In this document: in pieces, positions 1 to 8,474 of the stretch
How positions within the stretch are numbered: the stretch's first letter is position 1
How the letters are laid out: each line of letters opens with the position of its first letter
Assembly: GCF_013044135.1 (NCBI RefSeq)
Contig: NZ_JABEPP010000003.1
Location: 1-64,000, forward strand
Direction: 5' to 3'
Length of the DNA stretch: 64,000 nucleotides
Source: Enterovirga aerilata
GTDB lineage: Bacteria > Pseudomonadota > Alphaproteobacteria > Rhizobiales > Beijerinckiaceae
The notes under the pieces: generated by a model
Seen by the model: only the letters and a program-made list of their open reading frames with translations
Told to the model about the DNA's origin: nothing
The model's database searches: none
Program-made: the position numbers and the translations under genes

Positions 1-55
1 CGCCGAGCACGCGCGCCATGGCGGCGATCGGGAAGACGGCCTGGTGCGCGCTCAT
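1..55 (-). CDS. IS3-family transposase OrfB, N-terminal 18 codons only
   Basis: The frame begins with an ATG at 55 and reads MSAHQAVFPIAAMARVLG to the window edge, which matches the start of OrfB (DDE integrase subunit) in many IS3-family elements. Its start overlaps the orfA stop by an ATGA, consistent with translational coupling or programmed frameshifting in this family. No catalytic residue is inside the window, so whether this OrfB is intact cannot be judged. Confidence 0.6.
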   Translation of the reverse strand, partial: MSAHQAVFPIAAMARVLG

Positions 56-389
56 GAACTGGAAGATCCGGACGGGATCGTACCGGTCTCCCGCGCGAAC
101 CAGGCTGCCGCCTTTGCCAGGATATGGCTACGCCGACCTCCGGTTCGCGCTCCTGGCGCAGCTGGCGGTTCTCACGTCGGAGCCGGCTCAGCTCCTCCCG
201 CTCGGCCGAAGGCAGACCCTCGTCTCGACGCACGCCGCCATCACGGTCGGCCTGACGTACCCAGTTCCAGATCGCCTGGGCGGTCGGCTCGAACTCCCGC
301 GACAGCTCCTCGGGCGTGCGACCCGACCGAACCAGATCGACCAGCTGCCTGCGAAACTCCGCCGGATATGGCGGCCGATGTCTCGGCAT
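52..389 (-). pseudogene. IS3-family transposase OrfA, frameshifted
   Basis: OrfA of an IS3 element, the helix-turn-helix protein that binds the terminal repeats. The frame starts at ATG 389 with MPRHRPPYPAEFRRQLVDLV and contains the recognisable HTH segment and a charged RRENRQLRQE helix. After the ERE triplet the frame is lost: about 20 extra bases (around 120-140) separate it from the expected continuation ILAKAAAWFARETG, which is still readable in another frame down to the stop at 52. Total length, 338 nt, is not a multiple of three, while removal of 20 nt would restore a 105-residue protein. The short insertion is therefore the likely inactivating lesion. Function of the family is established; inactivity is inferred. 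Confidence 0.7.
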
Positions 390-639
390 GTGAACACCTC
401 CTGCTCAAGGGAAAAGGTGTCCACGTAAGCGGGTCAACTCCATCGCTTCGGGCGCTCGCGTCGCGCCTCTACCGAGCCATGCCTCCAACGCTTCTACACA
501 GTGGCTTCTTGCACCGCGTATCCGCTTTTAAGCAGCTCGCCTACCTGCCTGAGCGTCGGCTTGGGCGCAATCCGGAATGTCCGCTGTCGGGCGCTGACCC
601 AGGTTCCCTTCTCGCCCATAGGAGTAAGGAGCGGCAGAT

Positions 640-760
640 TGTGAGTGCCGGCCGCTCAGCACGAGCGTGGCGCTCTGACGGCAAGCTGCGAGGCGATAGC
701 GCTTCGCATCCCGCTGCCGGCACCGGCCACGATCACGACGTTGGTCCGGATGCTGTCCAT
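640..760 (-). pseudogene. Remnant of a short-chain dehydrogenase N-terminus
   Basis: Reading from an ATG at 760 gives MDSIRTNVVIVAGAGSGMRS followed by AIASQLA, which resembles the Rossmann beta-alpha-beta start of an SDR (GxxxGxG). The frame then shifts to one reading RQSATLVLSGRHSQ, which would be the next strand and helix. No remainder of the family is visible. The surrounding 437-901 stretch otherwise shows no gene. It is a short, low-certainty fossil in the debris between the IS element and the hydrolase. Confidence 0.35.
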
Positions 761-901
761 GAGTGCGCTCCACGATCCCGTCGCAAGGGCTCCGAAGCGC
801 AGTGGCTCTTCAAGCAGGACGAAACGGCCGAAGGAGACGCATTGCCGCTTGCAACCCCCAGTCTGCCGAAAACAGGCTTGTGATCACACCGATCTGGTAC
901 A

Positions 902-1843
902 TCAGGCGACGAAGCGTTCGAACCAGTCGAGCATGGGCTTGGGGTTCTCGGGCAGGTAGTTATAGCCGTCGAAGCGCCGGTTCGTGCCCTCGATCCAGAT
1001 GAGTTCCTTGTGCTCGGTCGGCATGGCGGCGAAGATCGCCTGCACGTCATCGGGCGTGGTCAGCGTATCGTCGCGAACCTGCAGGAGCAGCGCCGGGATA
1101 TCCACCGCCGTTGCATAGGGCGGCATGTCCATATCCTTCAGTTCCATGCTGGTCGCGCGGCGCAGGGCGTCGGCCACCTCGGGCAGCGCGTCCGGCATGC
1201 CCATATGACCGAGGATCGTGCGGTAGAAGGCGGTGAGCGAGATCGGCTGCGGGGCGACGATCGCGCGGACGTCCTCGAACTCCTCCCGGTGCTTGGACAT
1301 GGCGACCATGGTAGCGTTCATGCCGCAGCAGCGGCTGAGCAGGCCGATCTTCATGTTCTTGAGATCGGACCGCGAGCGAACGTAGCGCAGCGAGCCGATC
1401 ACGTCGCGATACTCCCGGATGCCGTTGCCGATGACGCCGCCGCTGCCTGCGGCGCTCTGCCCGAAGTTGCGGAGGTCGTAGGCCAGGATGTTGTAGCCGG
1501 CCTCGTGCAGGTGCTTGTAGTCGGGCATGAAATTGACTTCGACGTTGTTCCCGCTCGCCTCCCACGCGTCGCCGTAAGGTTTCAGATGGCCGGGAAAGCC
1601 GTAGCGGTTGGCCCAGATCGGGTGATTGGCGATGATCAGCCGGTCGCTGTCGCCCGGGATGAACCAGCCCTCGATCGTCACGCCATCCATCGCGGGGAAG
1701 AAGACATCCGAGAAAGCGAGACCATCGTCGGCCGGTGAGCGGAGGATGGGCGAGCGCGCCGGGTTCACCATGGCGGAGACGAGACCTGCCACTAGTTCGG
1801 CGCGGGTCGGTTGGGCTGCTGCAGCTTTCGTTGCCTGGGTCAT
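902..1843 (-). CDS. Alpha/beta-hydrolase family protein with a cysteine at the nucleophile position
   Basis: A 313-residue alpha/beta hydrolase of the kind that hydrolyses or modifies small esters; substrate unknown. The nucleophile elbow, normally GxSxG, reads LLSRCCG (residues 168-174), which places Cys172 where serine is expected. The dienelactone-hydrolase group also uses cysteine. The oxyanion region around IIANHPIWANRYGFPGH and the AYDLRNFGQS segment are typical of the fold. I chose ATG 1843 because GGAAGG lies about 8 nt upstream; longer in-frame starts would run into the intergenic region. The gene diverges from the LysR regulator at 1963 with 119 bp between them, so that regulator probably controls it. 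An acid residue and a late histidine are not assignable with certainty by eye; the expected late histidine region reads GTNRRFDGY, so activity is uncertain. Confidence 0.75.
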   Translation of the reverse strand: MTQATKAAAAQPTRAELVAGLVSAMVNPARSPILRSPADDGLAFSDVFFPAMDGVTIEGWFIPGDSDRLIIANHPIWANRYGFPGHLKPYGDAWEASGNNVEVNFMPDYKHLHEAGYNILAYDLRNFGQSAAGSGGVIGNGIREYRDVIGSLRYVRSRSDLKNMKIGLLSRCCGMNATMVAMSKHREEFEDVRAIVAPQPISLTAFYRTILGHMGMPDALPEVADALRRATSMELKDMDMPPYATAVDIPALLLQVRDDTLTTPDDVQAIFAAMPTEHKELIWIEGTNRRFDGYNYLPENPKPMLDWFERFVA

Positions 1844-1962
1844 GTCGATGTCCTTCCGGGCTCGGTCCCGGCGTTGGAGGTCGCCGATGCGCATCAGGTG
1901 CGCCTTGCCGATCATTCCGATAATCCGGCACAATCAACACAGGCCGTGCGAGAAACTGGACA

Positions 1963-2874
1963 TTGGCTGCCAACCTCGACGACTTGACCGCCTTCCTTGC
2001 CGTCGCAAAAGCGCGCGGCTTCCGAGAGGCCGGGCGTGCCCTGGGCGTGAGCCCCACGACGCTTAGCGAGACCGTCCGACGGCTCGAGGCGCAGCTGGGC
2101 GTTCGTCTGCTTCACCGCACGACGCGCAGCGTCGCCCCGACCGAGGCTGGCAACCGCCTCATTGAAAGGCTCGCTCCAGCGCTCAGTGAAGTCGAGGCGG
2201 CGCTTGCCAGTCTCAACGATCTCCGCGACACACCGACGGGAACGCTCCGGCTCAACGTGCCGGTCGGTGTGGCTAGGCTGATCCTGCCGTCGCTGCTGCC
2301 CGGGTTCACCGCGATGTACCCCGACATCCAGGTCGAGGTGGCCGCAGAGGACACCATCGTCGACGTGCTCGCGGCCGGGGCCGATGCCGGGATCCGGTAC
2401 GACGAGAAGCTAGAGCAGGACATGATCGCGGTGCCGATAGGTCCACGGGTCCAACGCTTCGCGATGGCGGCCGCGCCTGCCTATCTGGCGAGGGCGGGAA
2501 ATCCTGAGCACCCAACGGACCTTCTTCAACACAAGTGCTTGCGGGGGAGGTTTAGGAACGGCGCGCTTTTCAGCCCGTGGGAGCTGGAGCGGGATGATGA
2601 GGTCATCCGGATCGAGCCGCAGGGGCCCCTGACCGTAAGTATCAGCGGCGCGATGGACCTGGCCATAGACATGGCGGTCGCCGGCATGGGCATCATCGGC
2701 CTGTTCGAGGATTGGTTGCGACCGCATCTGGATGCCAACCGTCTTAGTCCAGTTCTCTCCGCATGGTGGTCCGACTTTCCGGGTCCGTTCCTCTACTACT
2801 CGAACCGGCGCCTAGTCCCACCGCCACTCAAGGCGTTCCTCGGGTTCATCAAGTCGGCGAGGCGGGATCAATGA
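1963..2874 (+). CDS. LysR-family transcriptional regulator
   Basis: A 303-residue LysR-type regulator. Residues 5-62 form the winged helix-turn-helix (LDDLTAFLAVAKARGFREAG, then a recognition helix in SPTTLSETVRRLEAQLGVRLLHRTTRSV). Residues about 90-300 form the periplasmic-binding-like effector domain. It belongs to the group with an ADAGIRYDEKLEQDM segment, common in regulators beside oxidoreductases and hydrolases. The only in-frame start near the HTH is TTG at 1963, so a weak start is implied. Divergent arrangement with the hydrolase at 902-1843 is the classic LysR layout; regulation of that gene is an inference. Effector unknown. Confidence 0.85.
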   Translation: MAANLDDLTAFLAVAKARGFREAGRALGVSPTTLSETVRRLEAQLGVRLLHRTTRSVAPTEAGNRLIERLAPALSEVEAALASLNDLRDTPTGTLRLNVPVGVARLILPSLLPGFTAMYPDIQVEVAAEDTIVDVLAAGADAGIRYDEKLEQDMIAVPIGPRVQRFAMAAAPAYLARAGNPEHPTDLLQHKCLRGRFRNGALFSPWELERDDEVIRIEPQGPLTVSISGAMDLAIDMAVAGMGIIGLFEDWLRPHLDANRLSPVLSAWWSDFPGPFLYYSNRRLVPPPLKAFLGFIKSARRDQ

Positions 2875-3569
2875 TCCGCCTCTCTCCCATGTTTGTTCCG
2901 TCGAGTTCGAGAGTTAAGAACGAAAACCATGCGCATGAACGGGGCCGGATAAGCGCCGGCGCCGCCAATTCCGAGCGCCCCCGTATGCCGAGCAGCGACG
3001 CGAAACCCATAGCGGCTGGCGTTCGGTGAGCACAATGCATAGATCAAGGCGGAACTCGGACTTCCACAGACGTGGGCCGGGGCGGGAGCGCAGGCCGACA
3101 TTGACCAGGCGGGACGTTCCGGATGCTGCAGGCATGTCTGCTTCGGAGAACTCGGCCGCACATCTGAGGGCCGGAATGGGCGCGAAGCGGCCAACTGAAT
3201 CTGGCCGAAACCGGCATGGCCGGCTCAACCGTTCTAGGGCCGATGGCACACCTCAACTCGTGTGCACCGAAGAAGCCGTCGGCCTTGTCCCGCGACTGCA
3301 TGGTGGACACAAAGCAGGAGAGCCGAAACAGGCGCGTACCGGACTGGCGAGTCGAACCGGCGTCCCAGTGTATCATGTACTCATGATAGACTGACGACAT
3401 GCCGCGACATCTGAGAGCCCGCTAGGAGCTGACAGCCGCGCCGCTTGCACCGGATGCGGGCCCGAACGGCAAGCGCTGCGGCCGATGCGGCGTCGCTCAC
3501 GATTTCGAGAACGGCGTGGCGCCGCCCTCGGCAGCCGCGTAGTGATCAGGGCGAACCCTCGCGCCCGCC
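2875..3569. other. 695-bp stretch without a recognisable gene
   Basis: Between the LysR gene and crtX I see no frame with family-like composition; open frames here are short, arginine/serine-rich and look like high-GC shadows. A short forward frame at about 3430-3537 reads AAPLAPDAGPNGKRCGRCGV and could be a protein remnant, but nothing supports it. The crt operon promoter should lie at the right end of this stretch, though no clear -35/-10 pair stands out. Confidence 0.5.
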
Positions 3570-4886
3570 TTGGCTCATTTCGCCTTTGTAGCTCCACCTC
3601 TGCTCGGGCATCTCAACCCGATGGCGGCCCTCGCTCGGGACATCGCGGCGCGCGGCCATCGCTCGACCTTTCTCCACATCGGCGATGCCGAGCCGCTCCT
3701 CCGCGAAAGCGGGTTGGCGTTCCGGGTGGTCGGGCAGGGCAGCCATCCGCCAGGGAGCCTCGCCGGGGCGGTGCGCAGGATGGGCGCGGTCAATGGTCCG
3801 ATCGGGCTCGGCGGCATAATCCGCGATGTGGCGGCGATAACCGACATGCTCTGCCGCGATCTGCCGAGCGCTCTGCGCGAGATCGGGACGGATTGCCTCG
3901 TCTGCGACCAGACGGAAGCAGCGGGCGGGCTGGTCGCCCGCCATCTCGGGATGCCCTTCGTGTCGGTGGCGAATGCGCTGCCGCTCAATCGGGAGCCGGG
4001 CATACCGCCCCCGTTCACGCCCTGGCGCTACGACGCCTCGCGCTGGGGAGTGGAGCGGAACCTCGGCGGATATCGCGTCAGCGACATCCTCATGCGACCG
4101 GTATCCTCGGTCATACGCCATTATGCGACGCTGTGGAGCCTCGACCCGCTCCGGACCATCGAGGATTGTGCATCTCCGCTCGCGCAAGTCGCGCAACTCG
4201 TGCCGGGGCTCGATTTTCCCCGCCAGGCTCTGCCGGAGACCTTCCACTATTGCGGCCCGTTCAGGGACGAGGAGACGGTGCCGCGCGATTTCAGCATGCC
4301 GGGCCGCGACGGGCGGCCGCTCGTCTATCTGTCGCTGGGCACGCTCCAGGGCGGACGGGCACGGCTTTTTCGGGTCCTCTCGGGTGCCGCCCACCGCGCC
4401 GGGACGCAGCCCATCTTGTCGCATGCAGGCAGGCTGAGCGCCGAAGACGCCGCCCGACTGCCCGGACGTCCGGCAGCCTTCGCCTGGGTGCCGCAGCGCC
4501 GGGTCATGGCCGAGGCCGAGCTGGCACTCTTCAACGGGGGGCAGAACACCATGCTCGACGCCGCGGCGGCCGGGATTCCCGTCGTCGTGATCCCGATCGC
4601 CTTCGAACAGGCGGCTATCGGAGCCCGCATCGCATGGGCCGGAGCGGGACGCACCGTCTCGCGGCGCTTCCTCACGGCCGGACGGCTGGCCGGCATCATC
4701 CGGCATATCTTGAATGAACCGTCCTACCGCATGGCGGCGCAGCGGCTTCGGGCCGAGATCGGGCAGGCGGGAGGGGTCCGCCTCGCCGCACGGATCGTGG
4801 AGCGCGTGGCGGCCACCGGCGCGCCGGTGACGACGAGCGATGTCCGCAGGTCCCCGGATCTCGCGGTTCCGGGGGACGTCGCATGA
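3570..4886 (+). CDS. crtX: Zeaxanthin (carotenoid) glucosyltransferase
   Basis: CrtX transfers glucose from UDP-glucose to the hydroxyl groups of zeaxanthin-type carotenoids. The 438-residue product starts MAHFAFVAPPLLGHLNPMAA, the GT-B N-terminal motif of this family, and carries the nucleotide-sugar binding segment at about 310-347 (AFAWVPQRRVMAEAE, then FNGGQNTMLDAAAAGIPVVV). Length matches known CrtX proteins. The start is TTG at 3570; no in-frame ATG precedes the conserved first strand. It heads the plus-strand crtX-Y-I-B operon and overlaps crtY by an ATGA. Presence of crtZ and crtW nearby suggests that the acceptor is a hydroxylated, possibly ketolated beta-carotene. Family assignment is firm; the exact acceptor is inferred. 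Confidence 0.9.
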   Translation: MAHFAFVAPPLLGHLNPMAALARDIAARGHRSTFLHIGDAEPLLRESGLAFRVVGQGSHPPGSLAGAVRRMGAVNGPIGLGGIIRDVAAITDMLCRDLPSALREIGTDCLVCDQTEAAGGLVARHLGMPFVSVANALPLNREPGIPPPFTPWRYDASRWGVERNLGGYRVSDILMRPVSSVIRHYATLWSLDPLRTIEDCASPLAQVAQLVPGLDFPRQALPETFHYCGPFRDEETVPRDFSMPGRDGRPLVYLSLGTLQGGRARLFRVLSGAAHRAGTQPILSHAGRLSAEDAARLPGRPAAFAWVPQRRVMAEAELALFNGGQNTMLDAAAAGIPVVVIPIAFEQAAIGARIAWAGAGRTVSRRFLTAGRLAGIIRHILNEPSYRMAAQRLRAEIGQAGGVRLAARIVERVAATGAPVTTSDVRRSPDLAVPGDVA

Positions 4887-6049
4887 TCGGGACGGGCCTC
4901 GATCATGACCTGATCCTCGTCGGAGGGGGACTGGCCAACGGCCTCATCGCCTACCGCTTGGCTCAGCTCAGACCGGAGCGGCGGGTGCTTGTGTTGGAGG
5001 GGGGCGACCGGCTCGGCGGCAACCACACCTGGTCGTTCCACGCGACCGACCTCTCCGACGAGGAAGCCGCGTGGCTCGACCCCTTCGTGGTCCATCGCTG
5101 GCCTGCCTATGACGTCGTGTTCCCGGAGCGGCGGCGGCGCGTCGGGATAGGCTATCGGTCGGTCACCTCGGACCGCTTCCATGATGTCCTGATCGGCACG
5201 CTCGCACGTGCCGTCCGGCTCCGATCGGAGGTGGCCGAGATCGCGCCGACGCGAGTCCTGCTCGCTGGCGGAGAGTGCCGCTCGGCCGCGGCCGTCATCG
5301 ACGGACGCGGCGCCGCCCCGACGCCGCACATGACCTTCGCCTGGCAGAAATTCGTCGGGCTCGAGCTGCGCCTCCGCGAGCCGCACGGGCTCACCGTCCC
5401 GATCCTGATGGACGCGACCGTCCCGCAGCAGGACGGCTACCGCTTCGTCTATGTCCTCCCCTTCGGCCCCGACACGGCGCTCGTGGAGGACACCTATTAC
5501 GCGGACGGCCCCGATCTCGATGACGCGGTGCTCCGCGACCGCATCCTCTCCTATGTCGCCGGGAAGGGATGGAGCGTGGCCGAGGTGCTGCGCGAGGAGC
5601 GCGGCGTGCTCCCGATCACGCTCGGCGGCGACATCGAGGCCTTCTGGCGCGGTCCGGAGGTGCCCCGTTCCGGGCTCAGGGCCGGCCTCTTCCATCCCGT
5701 GACCGGCTACTCGCTTCCCGACGCCGTCCGCCTTGCGGACCACATCGCCGGCCTTCCCGATCTATCGGCCGCCTCGCTCCACTCGGCCGTGAGGACCTGG
5801 TCGCAGGCGAGATGGCGCGGGCACGGCTTCTTCCGCCTCCTGAACCGGATGCTGTTCCGGGCGGGCAAACCCCAGGAGCGTTATCGCATGCTCCAGCGCT
5901 TCTACGGACTCCCGGAGCCGACGATCGGCCGCTTCTATGCGGGGCGGCCGACGGCAGCCGACAAGGCGCGCCTCTTCGTCGGACGCCCGCCGGTGCCGGT
6001 GCTCGGGGCGGCGCGCGTCGCCCTCAATCTCGCGGAGCCCGCGCGGTGA
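4883..6049 (+). CDS. crtY: Lycopene beta-cyclase
   Basis: CrtY cyclises both ends of lycopene to beta-ionone rings, giving beta-carotene. The 388-residue protein begins with a dinucleotide-binding motif (DLILVGGGLANGLIAYRLAQ, residues 9-28) and has the CrtY segment GGNHTWSFH at about residues 48-56. Near residues 193-210 it has the FVYVLPFGPDTALVEDTYY block conserved in proteobacterial cyclases, followed by GVLPITLGGD. Length is normal. Start ATG overlaps the crtX stop (ATGA), and the stop overlaps the crtI GTG start (GTGA), so translation of the whole operon is probably coupled. Confidence 0.93.
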   Translation: MIGTGLDHDLILVGGGLANGLIAYRLAQLRPERRVLVLEGGDRLGGNHTWSFHATDLSDEEAAWLDPFVVHRWPAYDVVFPERRRRVGIGYRSVTSDRFHDVLIGTLARAVRLRSEVAEIAPTRVLLAGGECRSAAAVIDGRGAAPTPHMTFAWQKFVGLELRLREPHGLTVPILMDATVPQQDGYRFVYVLPFGPDTALVEDTYYADGPDLDDAVLRDRILSYVAGKGWSVAEVLREERGVLPITLGGDIEAFWRGPEVPRSGLRAGLFHPVTGYSLPDAVRLADHIAGLPDLSAASLHSAVRTWSQARWRGHGFFRLLNRMLFRAGKPQERYRMLQRFYGLPEPTIGRFYAGRPTAADKARLFVGRPPVPVLGAARVALNLAEPAR

Positions 6050-7548
6050 GCGCGGCACGTCCCAGGGCGGCCGTGATCGGCGCGGGCTTCGGCGGCATCG
6101 CGCTCGCGATCCGGCTGCAGGCCGCGGGCTACGACGTCACGCTGCTGGAGAAGCGCGACAAGCCGGGCGGCCGCGCCTATGTCTACGAGGATGCGGGCTT
6201 CACCTTCGATGCCGGCCCGACCGTCATAACGGATCCCTCGGCGCTGGAGGAGCTGTTCGCGGCGGCCGGCCGTAGGCTGTCCGACTATGTCGAATTGCTG
6301 CCCGTTAGCCCGTTCTACCGCCTTGAATGGGAGAATGGCTTCCGCTTCGACTATGTGAACGACCAGGCGGAGCTCGACCGGCAGATCGCGGCCAAGAGCC
6401 CGGCCGATGTGGACGGCTACCGCCGCTTCCTCGACTACTCGAAGGCGGTGTTCGACGAGGGCTACCTGAAGCTCGGGGCCGTGCCGTTCCTGCATTTCTC
6501 CGACATGGTGAAGGTCGCCCCGCAGCTCGCGCGGCTGCAGGCCTGGCGGAGCGTCTATTCCATCGTCTCCCGCTTCATCCGGGACGAGGAGCTGCGGCAG
6601 GCTTTCTCCTTCCACTCCCTCCTCGTGGGCGGCAATCCCTTCGCGACCTCCTCGATCTACGCTCTCATCCATGCGCTCGAGCGGCGCTGGGGCGTCTGGT
6701 TTCCGCGCGGCGGCACGGGGGCACTGATCCGGGGCATGGTGCGCCTTTTCGAAGACCTCGGCGGCACCGTGCGGCTCGATGCGGAAGTCGCCGGCATCGA
6801 GGTCGGGGAGGGCAGGGCCAAGGCGATTGTCACGAAGGACGGCTGGCGCGGCGAGTTCGATGCGGTCGCCTCCAACGCCGACGTGGTCCACACCTACAAG
6901 ACCCTGCTCGCCGGCAGCGAGCGCGGCCCGAGCTTCGCCCGCAAGCTGGAGCGGAAACGCTCTTCCATGTCGCTCTTCGTGATCTATTTCGGCCTGAGGC
7001 GGCACCGGCCGGAGCTGCAGCACCACACCGTCCTCTTCGGCCCGCGCTATCGCGGGCTGATCGACGACATCTTCAACCGCGAGACGCTGGCGGACGACGT
7101 CTCGCTCTACCTCCACTCGCCCTGCGCCACCGATCCGTCGCTCGCGCCGCCCGGAGCAGGGGCCTTCTACGTCCTCGCGCCGGTGCCGCATCTCGGCACC
7201 GCGCCGCTGGACTGGGACAGGGTGGCGCCGGTCTACCGGGACCGCATCCTCGATTATCTCGGGCAGCGCTGCATCCCGGGTCTTCGCGAAGACCTCGTGA
7301 CGGTCCGGACCTTCACCCCGCACGACTTCCGGGACGAGCTGAACGCGCATCTCGGCTCCGCCTTCTCGCTCGAGCCGATCCTCACCCAGAGCGCCTGGTT
7401 CCGGCCGCATAACCGCGACGACGCCATCCCGAACCTCTACATCGTCGGGGCCGGCACGCATCCCGGGGCCGGCGTACCGGGTGTCGTCGGCTCGGCGAAG
7501 GCGACCGCGCGCCTGATGCTGGCCGATGCCGGGCTCGCGCCCGCATGA
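6046..7548 (+). CDS. crtI: Phytoene desaturase (lycopene-forming)
   Basis: CrtI is the FAD-dependent desaturase that converts phytoene to lycopene. I place the start at GTG 6046, which overlaps the crtY stop and gives 500 residues. The FAD motif AAVIGAGFGGIALAIRLQAA lies at residues 8-27, followed by EKRDKPGGRAYVYEDAGFTF and the DAGPTVITDPS segment. The C-terminal bacterial CrtI signature THPGAGVPGVVGSAKA lies near residue 470. A longer open frame upstream in the same phase overlaps crtY and is a shadow. It is fourth in reaction order here and overlaps crtB by four bases. Confidence 0.94.
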   Translation: MSAARPRAAVIGAGFGGIALAIRLQAAGYDVTLLEKRDKPGGRAYVYEDAGFTFDAGPTVITDPSALEELFAAAGRRLSDYVELLPVSPFYRLEWENGFRFDYVNDQAELDRQIAAKSPADVDGYRRFLDYSKAVFDEGYLKLGAVPFLHFSDMVKVAPQLARLQAWRSVYSIVSRFIRDEELRQAFSFHSLLVGGNPFATSSIYALIHALERRWGVWFPRGGTGALIRGMVRLFEDLGGTVRLDAEVAGIEVGEGRAKAIVTKDGWRGEFDAVASNADVVHTYKTLLAGSERGPSFARKLERKRSSMSLFVIYFGLRRHRPELQHHTVLFGPRYRGLIDDIFNRETLADDVSLYLHSPCATDPSLAPPGAGAFYVLAPVPHLGTAPLDWDRVAPVYRDRILDYLGQRCIPGLREDLVTVRTFTPHDFRDELNAHLGSAFSLEPILTQSAWFRPHNRDDAIPNLYIVGAGTHPGAGVPGVVGSAKATARLMLADAGLAPA

Positions 7549-8474
7549 GCGAGGATCTCGTCCGGGCGGCCACGGAGACGATCGCCAGGGGTTCCAAGAG
7601 CTTTGCCGCAGCCGCCCGGCTGTTCGACCGCCCGACGCGGGAGAGCGCCGTGATGCTCTATGCCTGGTGCCGGCATTGCGACGACGTCGTCGACGACCAG
7701 GAGTTCGGCTTCTCGGCCAGGGAGGGCGCCTCGCGGGAGCCGCAGGCTCGCCTGGCCGAACTGGAGGCGCGCACATGCTCCGCGCTCGCGGGAGAACCGC
7801 AGACGGTGCCGGCCTTCGCCGCCCTGCAGGAGGTGGCGCGCCGGCATGGGATCCCCGAGCGCTATCCGCTGCAGCATCTCGCCGGCTTCCGGATGGACCT
7901 GGAGGAGCGGCGCTACGGGACGATCGAGGACACGCTCGACTACGCCTACCATGTCGCCGGCGTCGTCGGGGTGATGATGGCCCACATCATGGGGGTGCGC
8001 GATCCGGCCGTGCTCGACCGCGCCTCCGATCTCGGCATCGCGTTCCAGCTGACGAACATCGCCCGCGACATCGTCGACGATGCCGCGACCGGCAGGACGT
8101 ATCTTCCGGCCGCCTGGCTGCGCGAGGCCGGCATTCCGCCGGGGGAGGTCGCGGAGCCGCGGCACCGGGCGGCCCTGGCGAAGGTCGCGGCCCGGCTGAT
8201 CGACCTGGCCGAGCCGTACTATGCCTCCGCGAGAATCGGCGTCGCCGCCCTGCCGCCACGATCGGCCTGGGCGATCGCGACCGCGCACGGCGTCTACCGC
8301 CAGATCGGCATCGAGGTGCGCCGCCGCGGCGCTCGCGCCTGGGACGCGCGCGTCTCGACCTCGAAGCTGCAGAAGCTCGGGCAGGTCGTCCGCGGCGGCG
8401 CGACGGCCCTGATGACGCGCATCGCCAGCCCGGGGCCTGCGCCGCGCCGCGGCCTCTACGAACGGCCGGCCTGA
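7545..8474 (+). CDS. crtB: Phytoene synthase
   Basis: CrtB condenses two geranylgeranyl diphosphates to phytoene, the committed step. The 309-residue protein shows both Mg-diphosphate motifs of the squalene/phytoene synthase family: CRHCDDVVDDQE at residues 42-53 and NIARDIVDDAATGRTYLP near residues 168-185. The N-terminus has the conserved GSKSFAAAARLF segment. It is the last gene of the plus-strand operon. Its final 19 bases overlap the 3' end of crtW on the other strand, so the two crt operons converge with no room for an ordinary terminator. Confidence 0.94.
   Translation: MSEDLVRAATETIARGSKSFAAAARLFDRPTRESAVMLYAWCRHCDDVVDDQEFGFSAREGASREPQARLAELEARTCSALAGEPQTVPAFAALQEVARRHGIPERYPLQHLAGFRMDLEERRYGTIEDTLDYAYHVAGVVGVMMAHIMGVRDPAVLDRASDLGIAFQLTNIARDIVDDAATGRTYLPAAWLREAGIPPGEVAEPRHRAALAKVAARLIDLAEPYYASARIGVAALPPRSAWAIATAHGVYRQIGIEVRRRGARAWDARVSTSKLQKLGQVVRGGATALMTRIASPGPAPRRGLYERPA

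Larger units (their letters stand above)
1..436 (-). mobile_element. IS3-family insertion sequence, 5' end (rest lies outside window)
   Basis: The minus strand carries the start of an IS3-family element: a short orfA whose stop overlaps the start of orfB in an ATGA arrangement, as is usual in this family. The probable outer end is near 436, where the minus strand begins TGACCCGCTTACGTGGACAC just ahead of orfA. The other end and most of orfB are beyond position 1, so the target duplication cannot be checked. The orfA reading frame is broken, so this copy is probably dead. Confidence 0.7.

Noticed and set aside
44-883. 279-codon plus-strand open frame
   Set aside because: Arginine-rich composition without family motifs, overlaps the IS3 orfA on the opposite strand; a GC-rich shadow.
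1010-1738. 242-codon plus-strand frame opposite the hydrolase
   Set aside because: Antisense shadow, composition HV/R/D-rich without motifs; the minus-strand hydrolase explains it.
3340-3400. tRNA-like T-arm sequence GGCGAGTCGAACC near 3350
   Set aside because: T-stem does not pair and no acceptor or anticodon arm is present.
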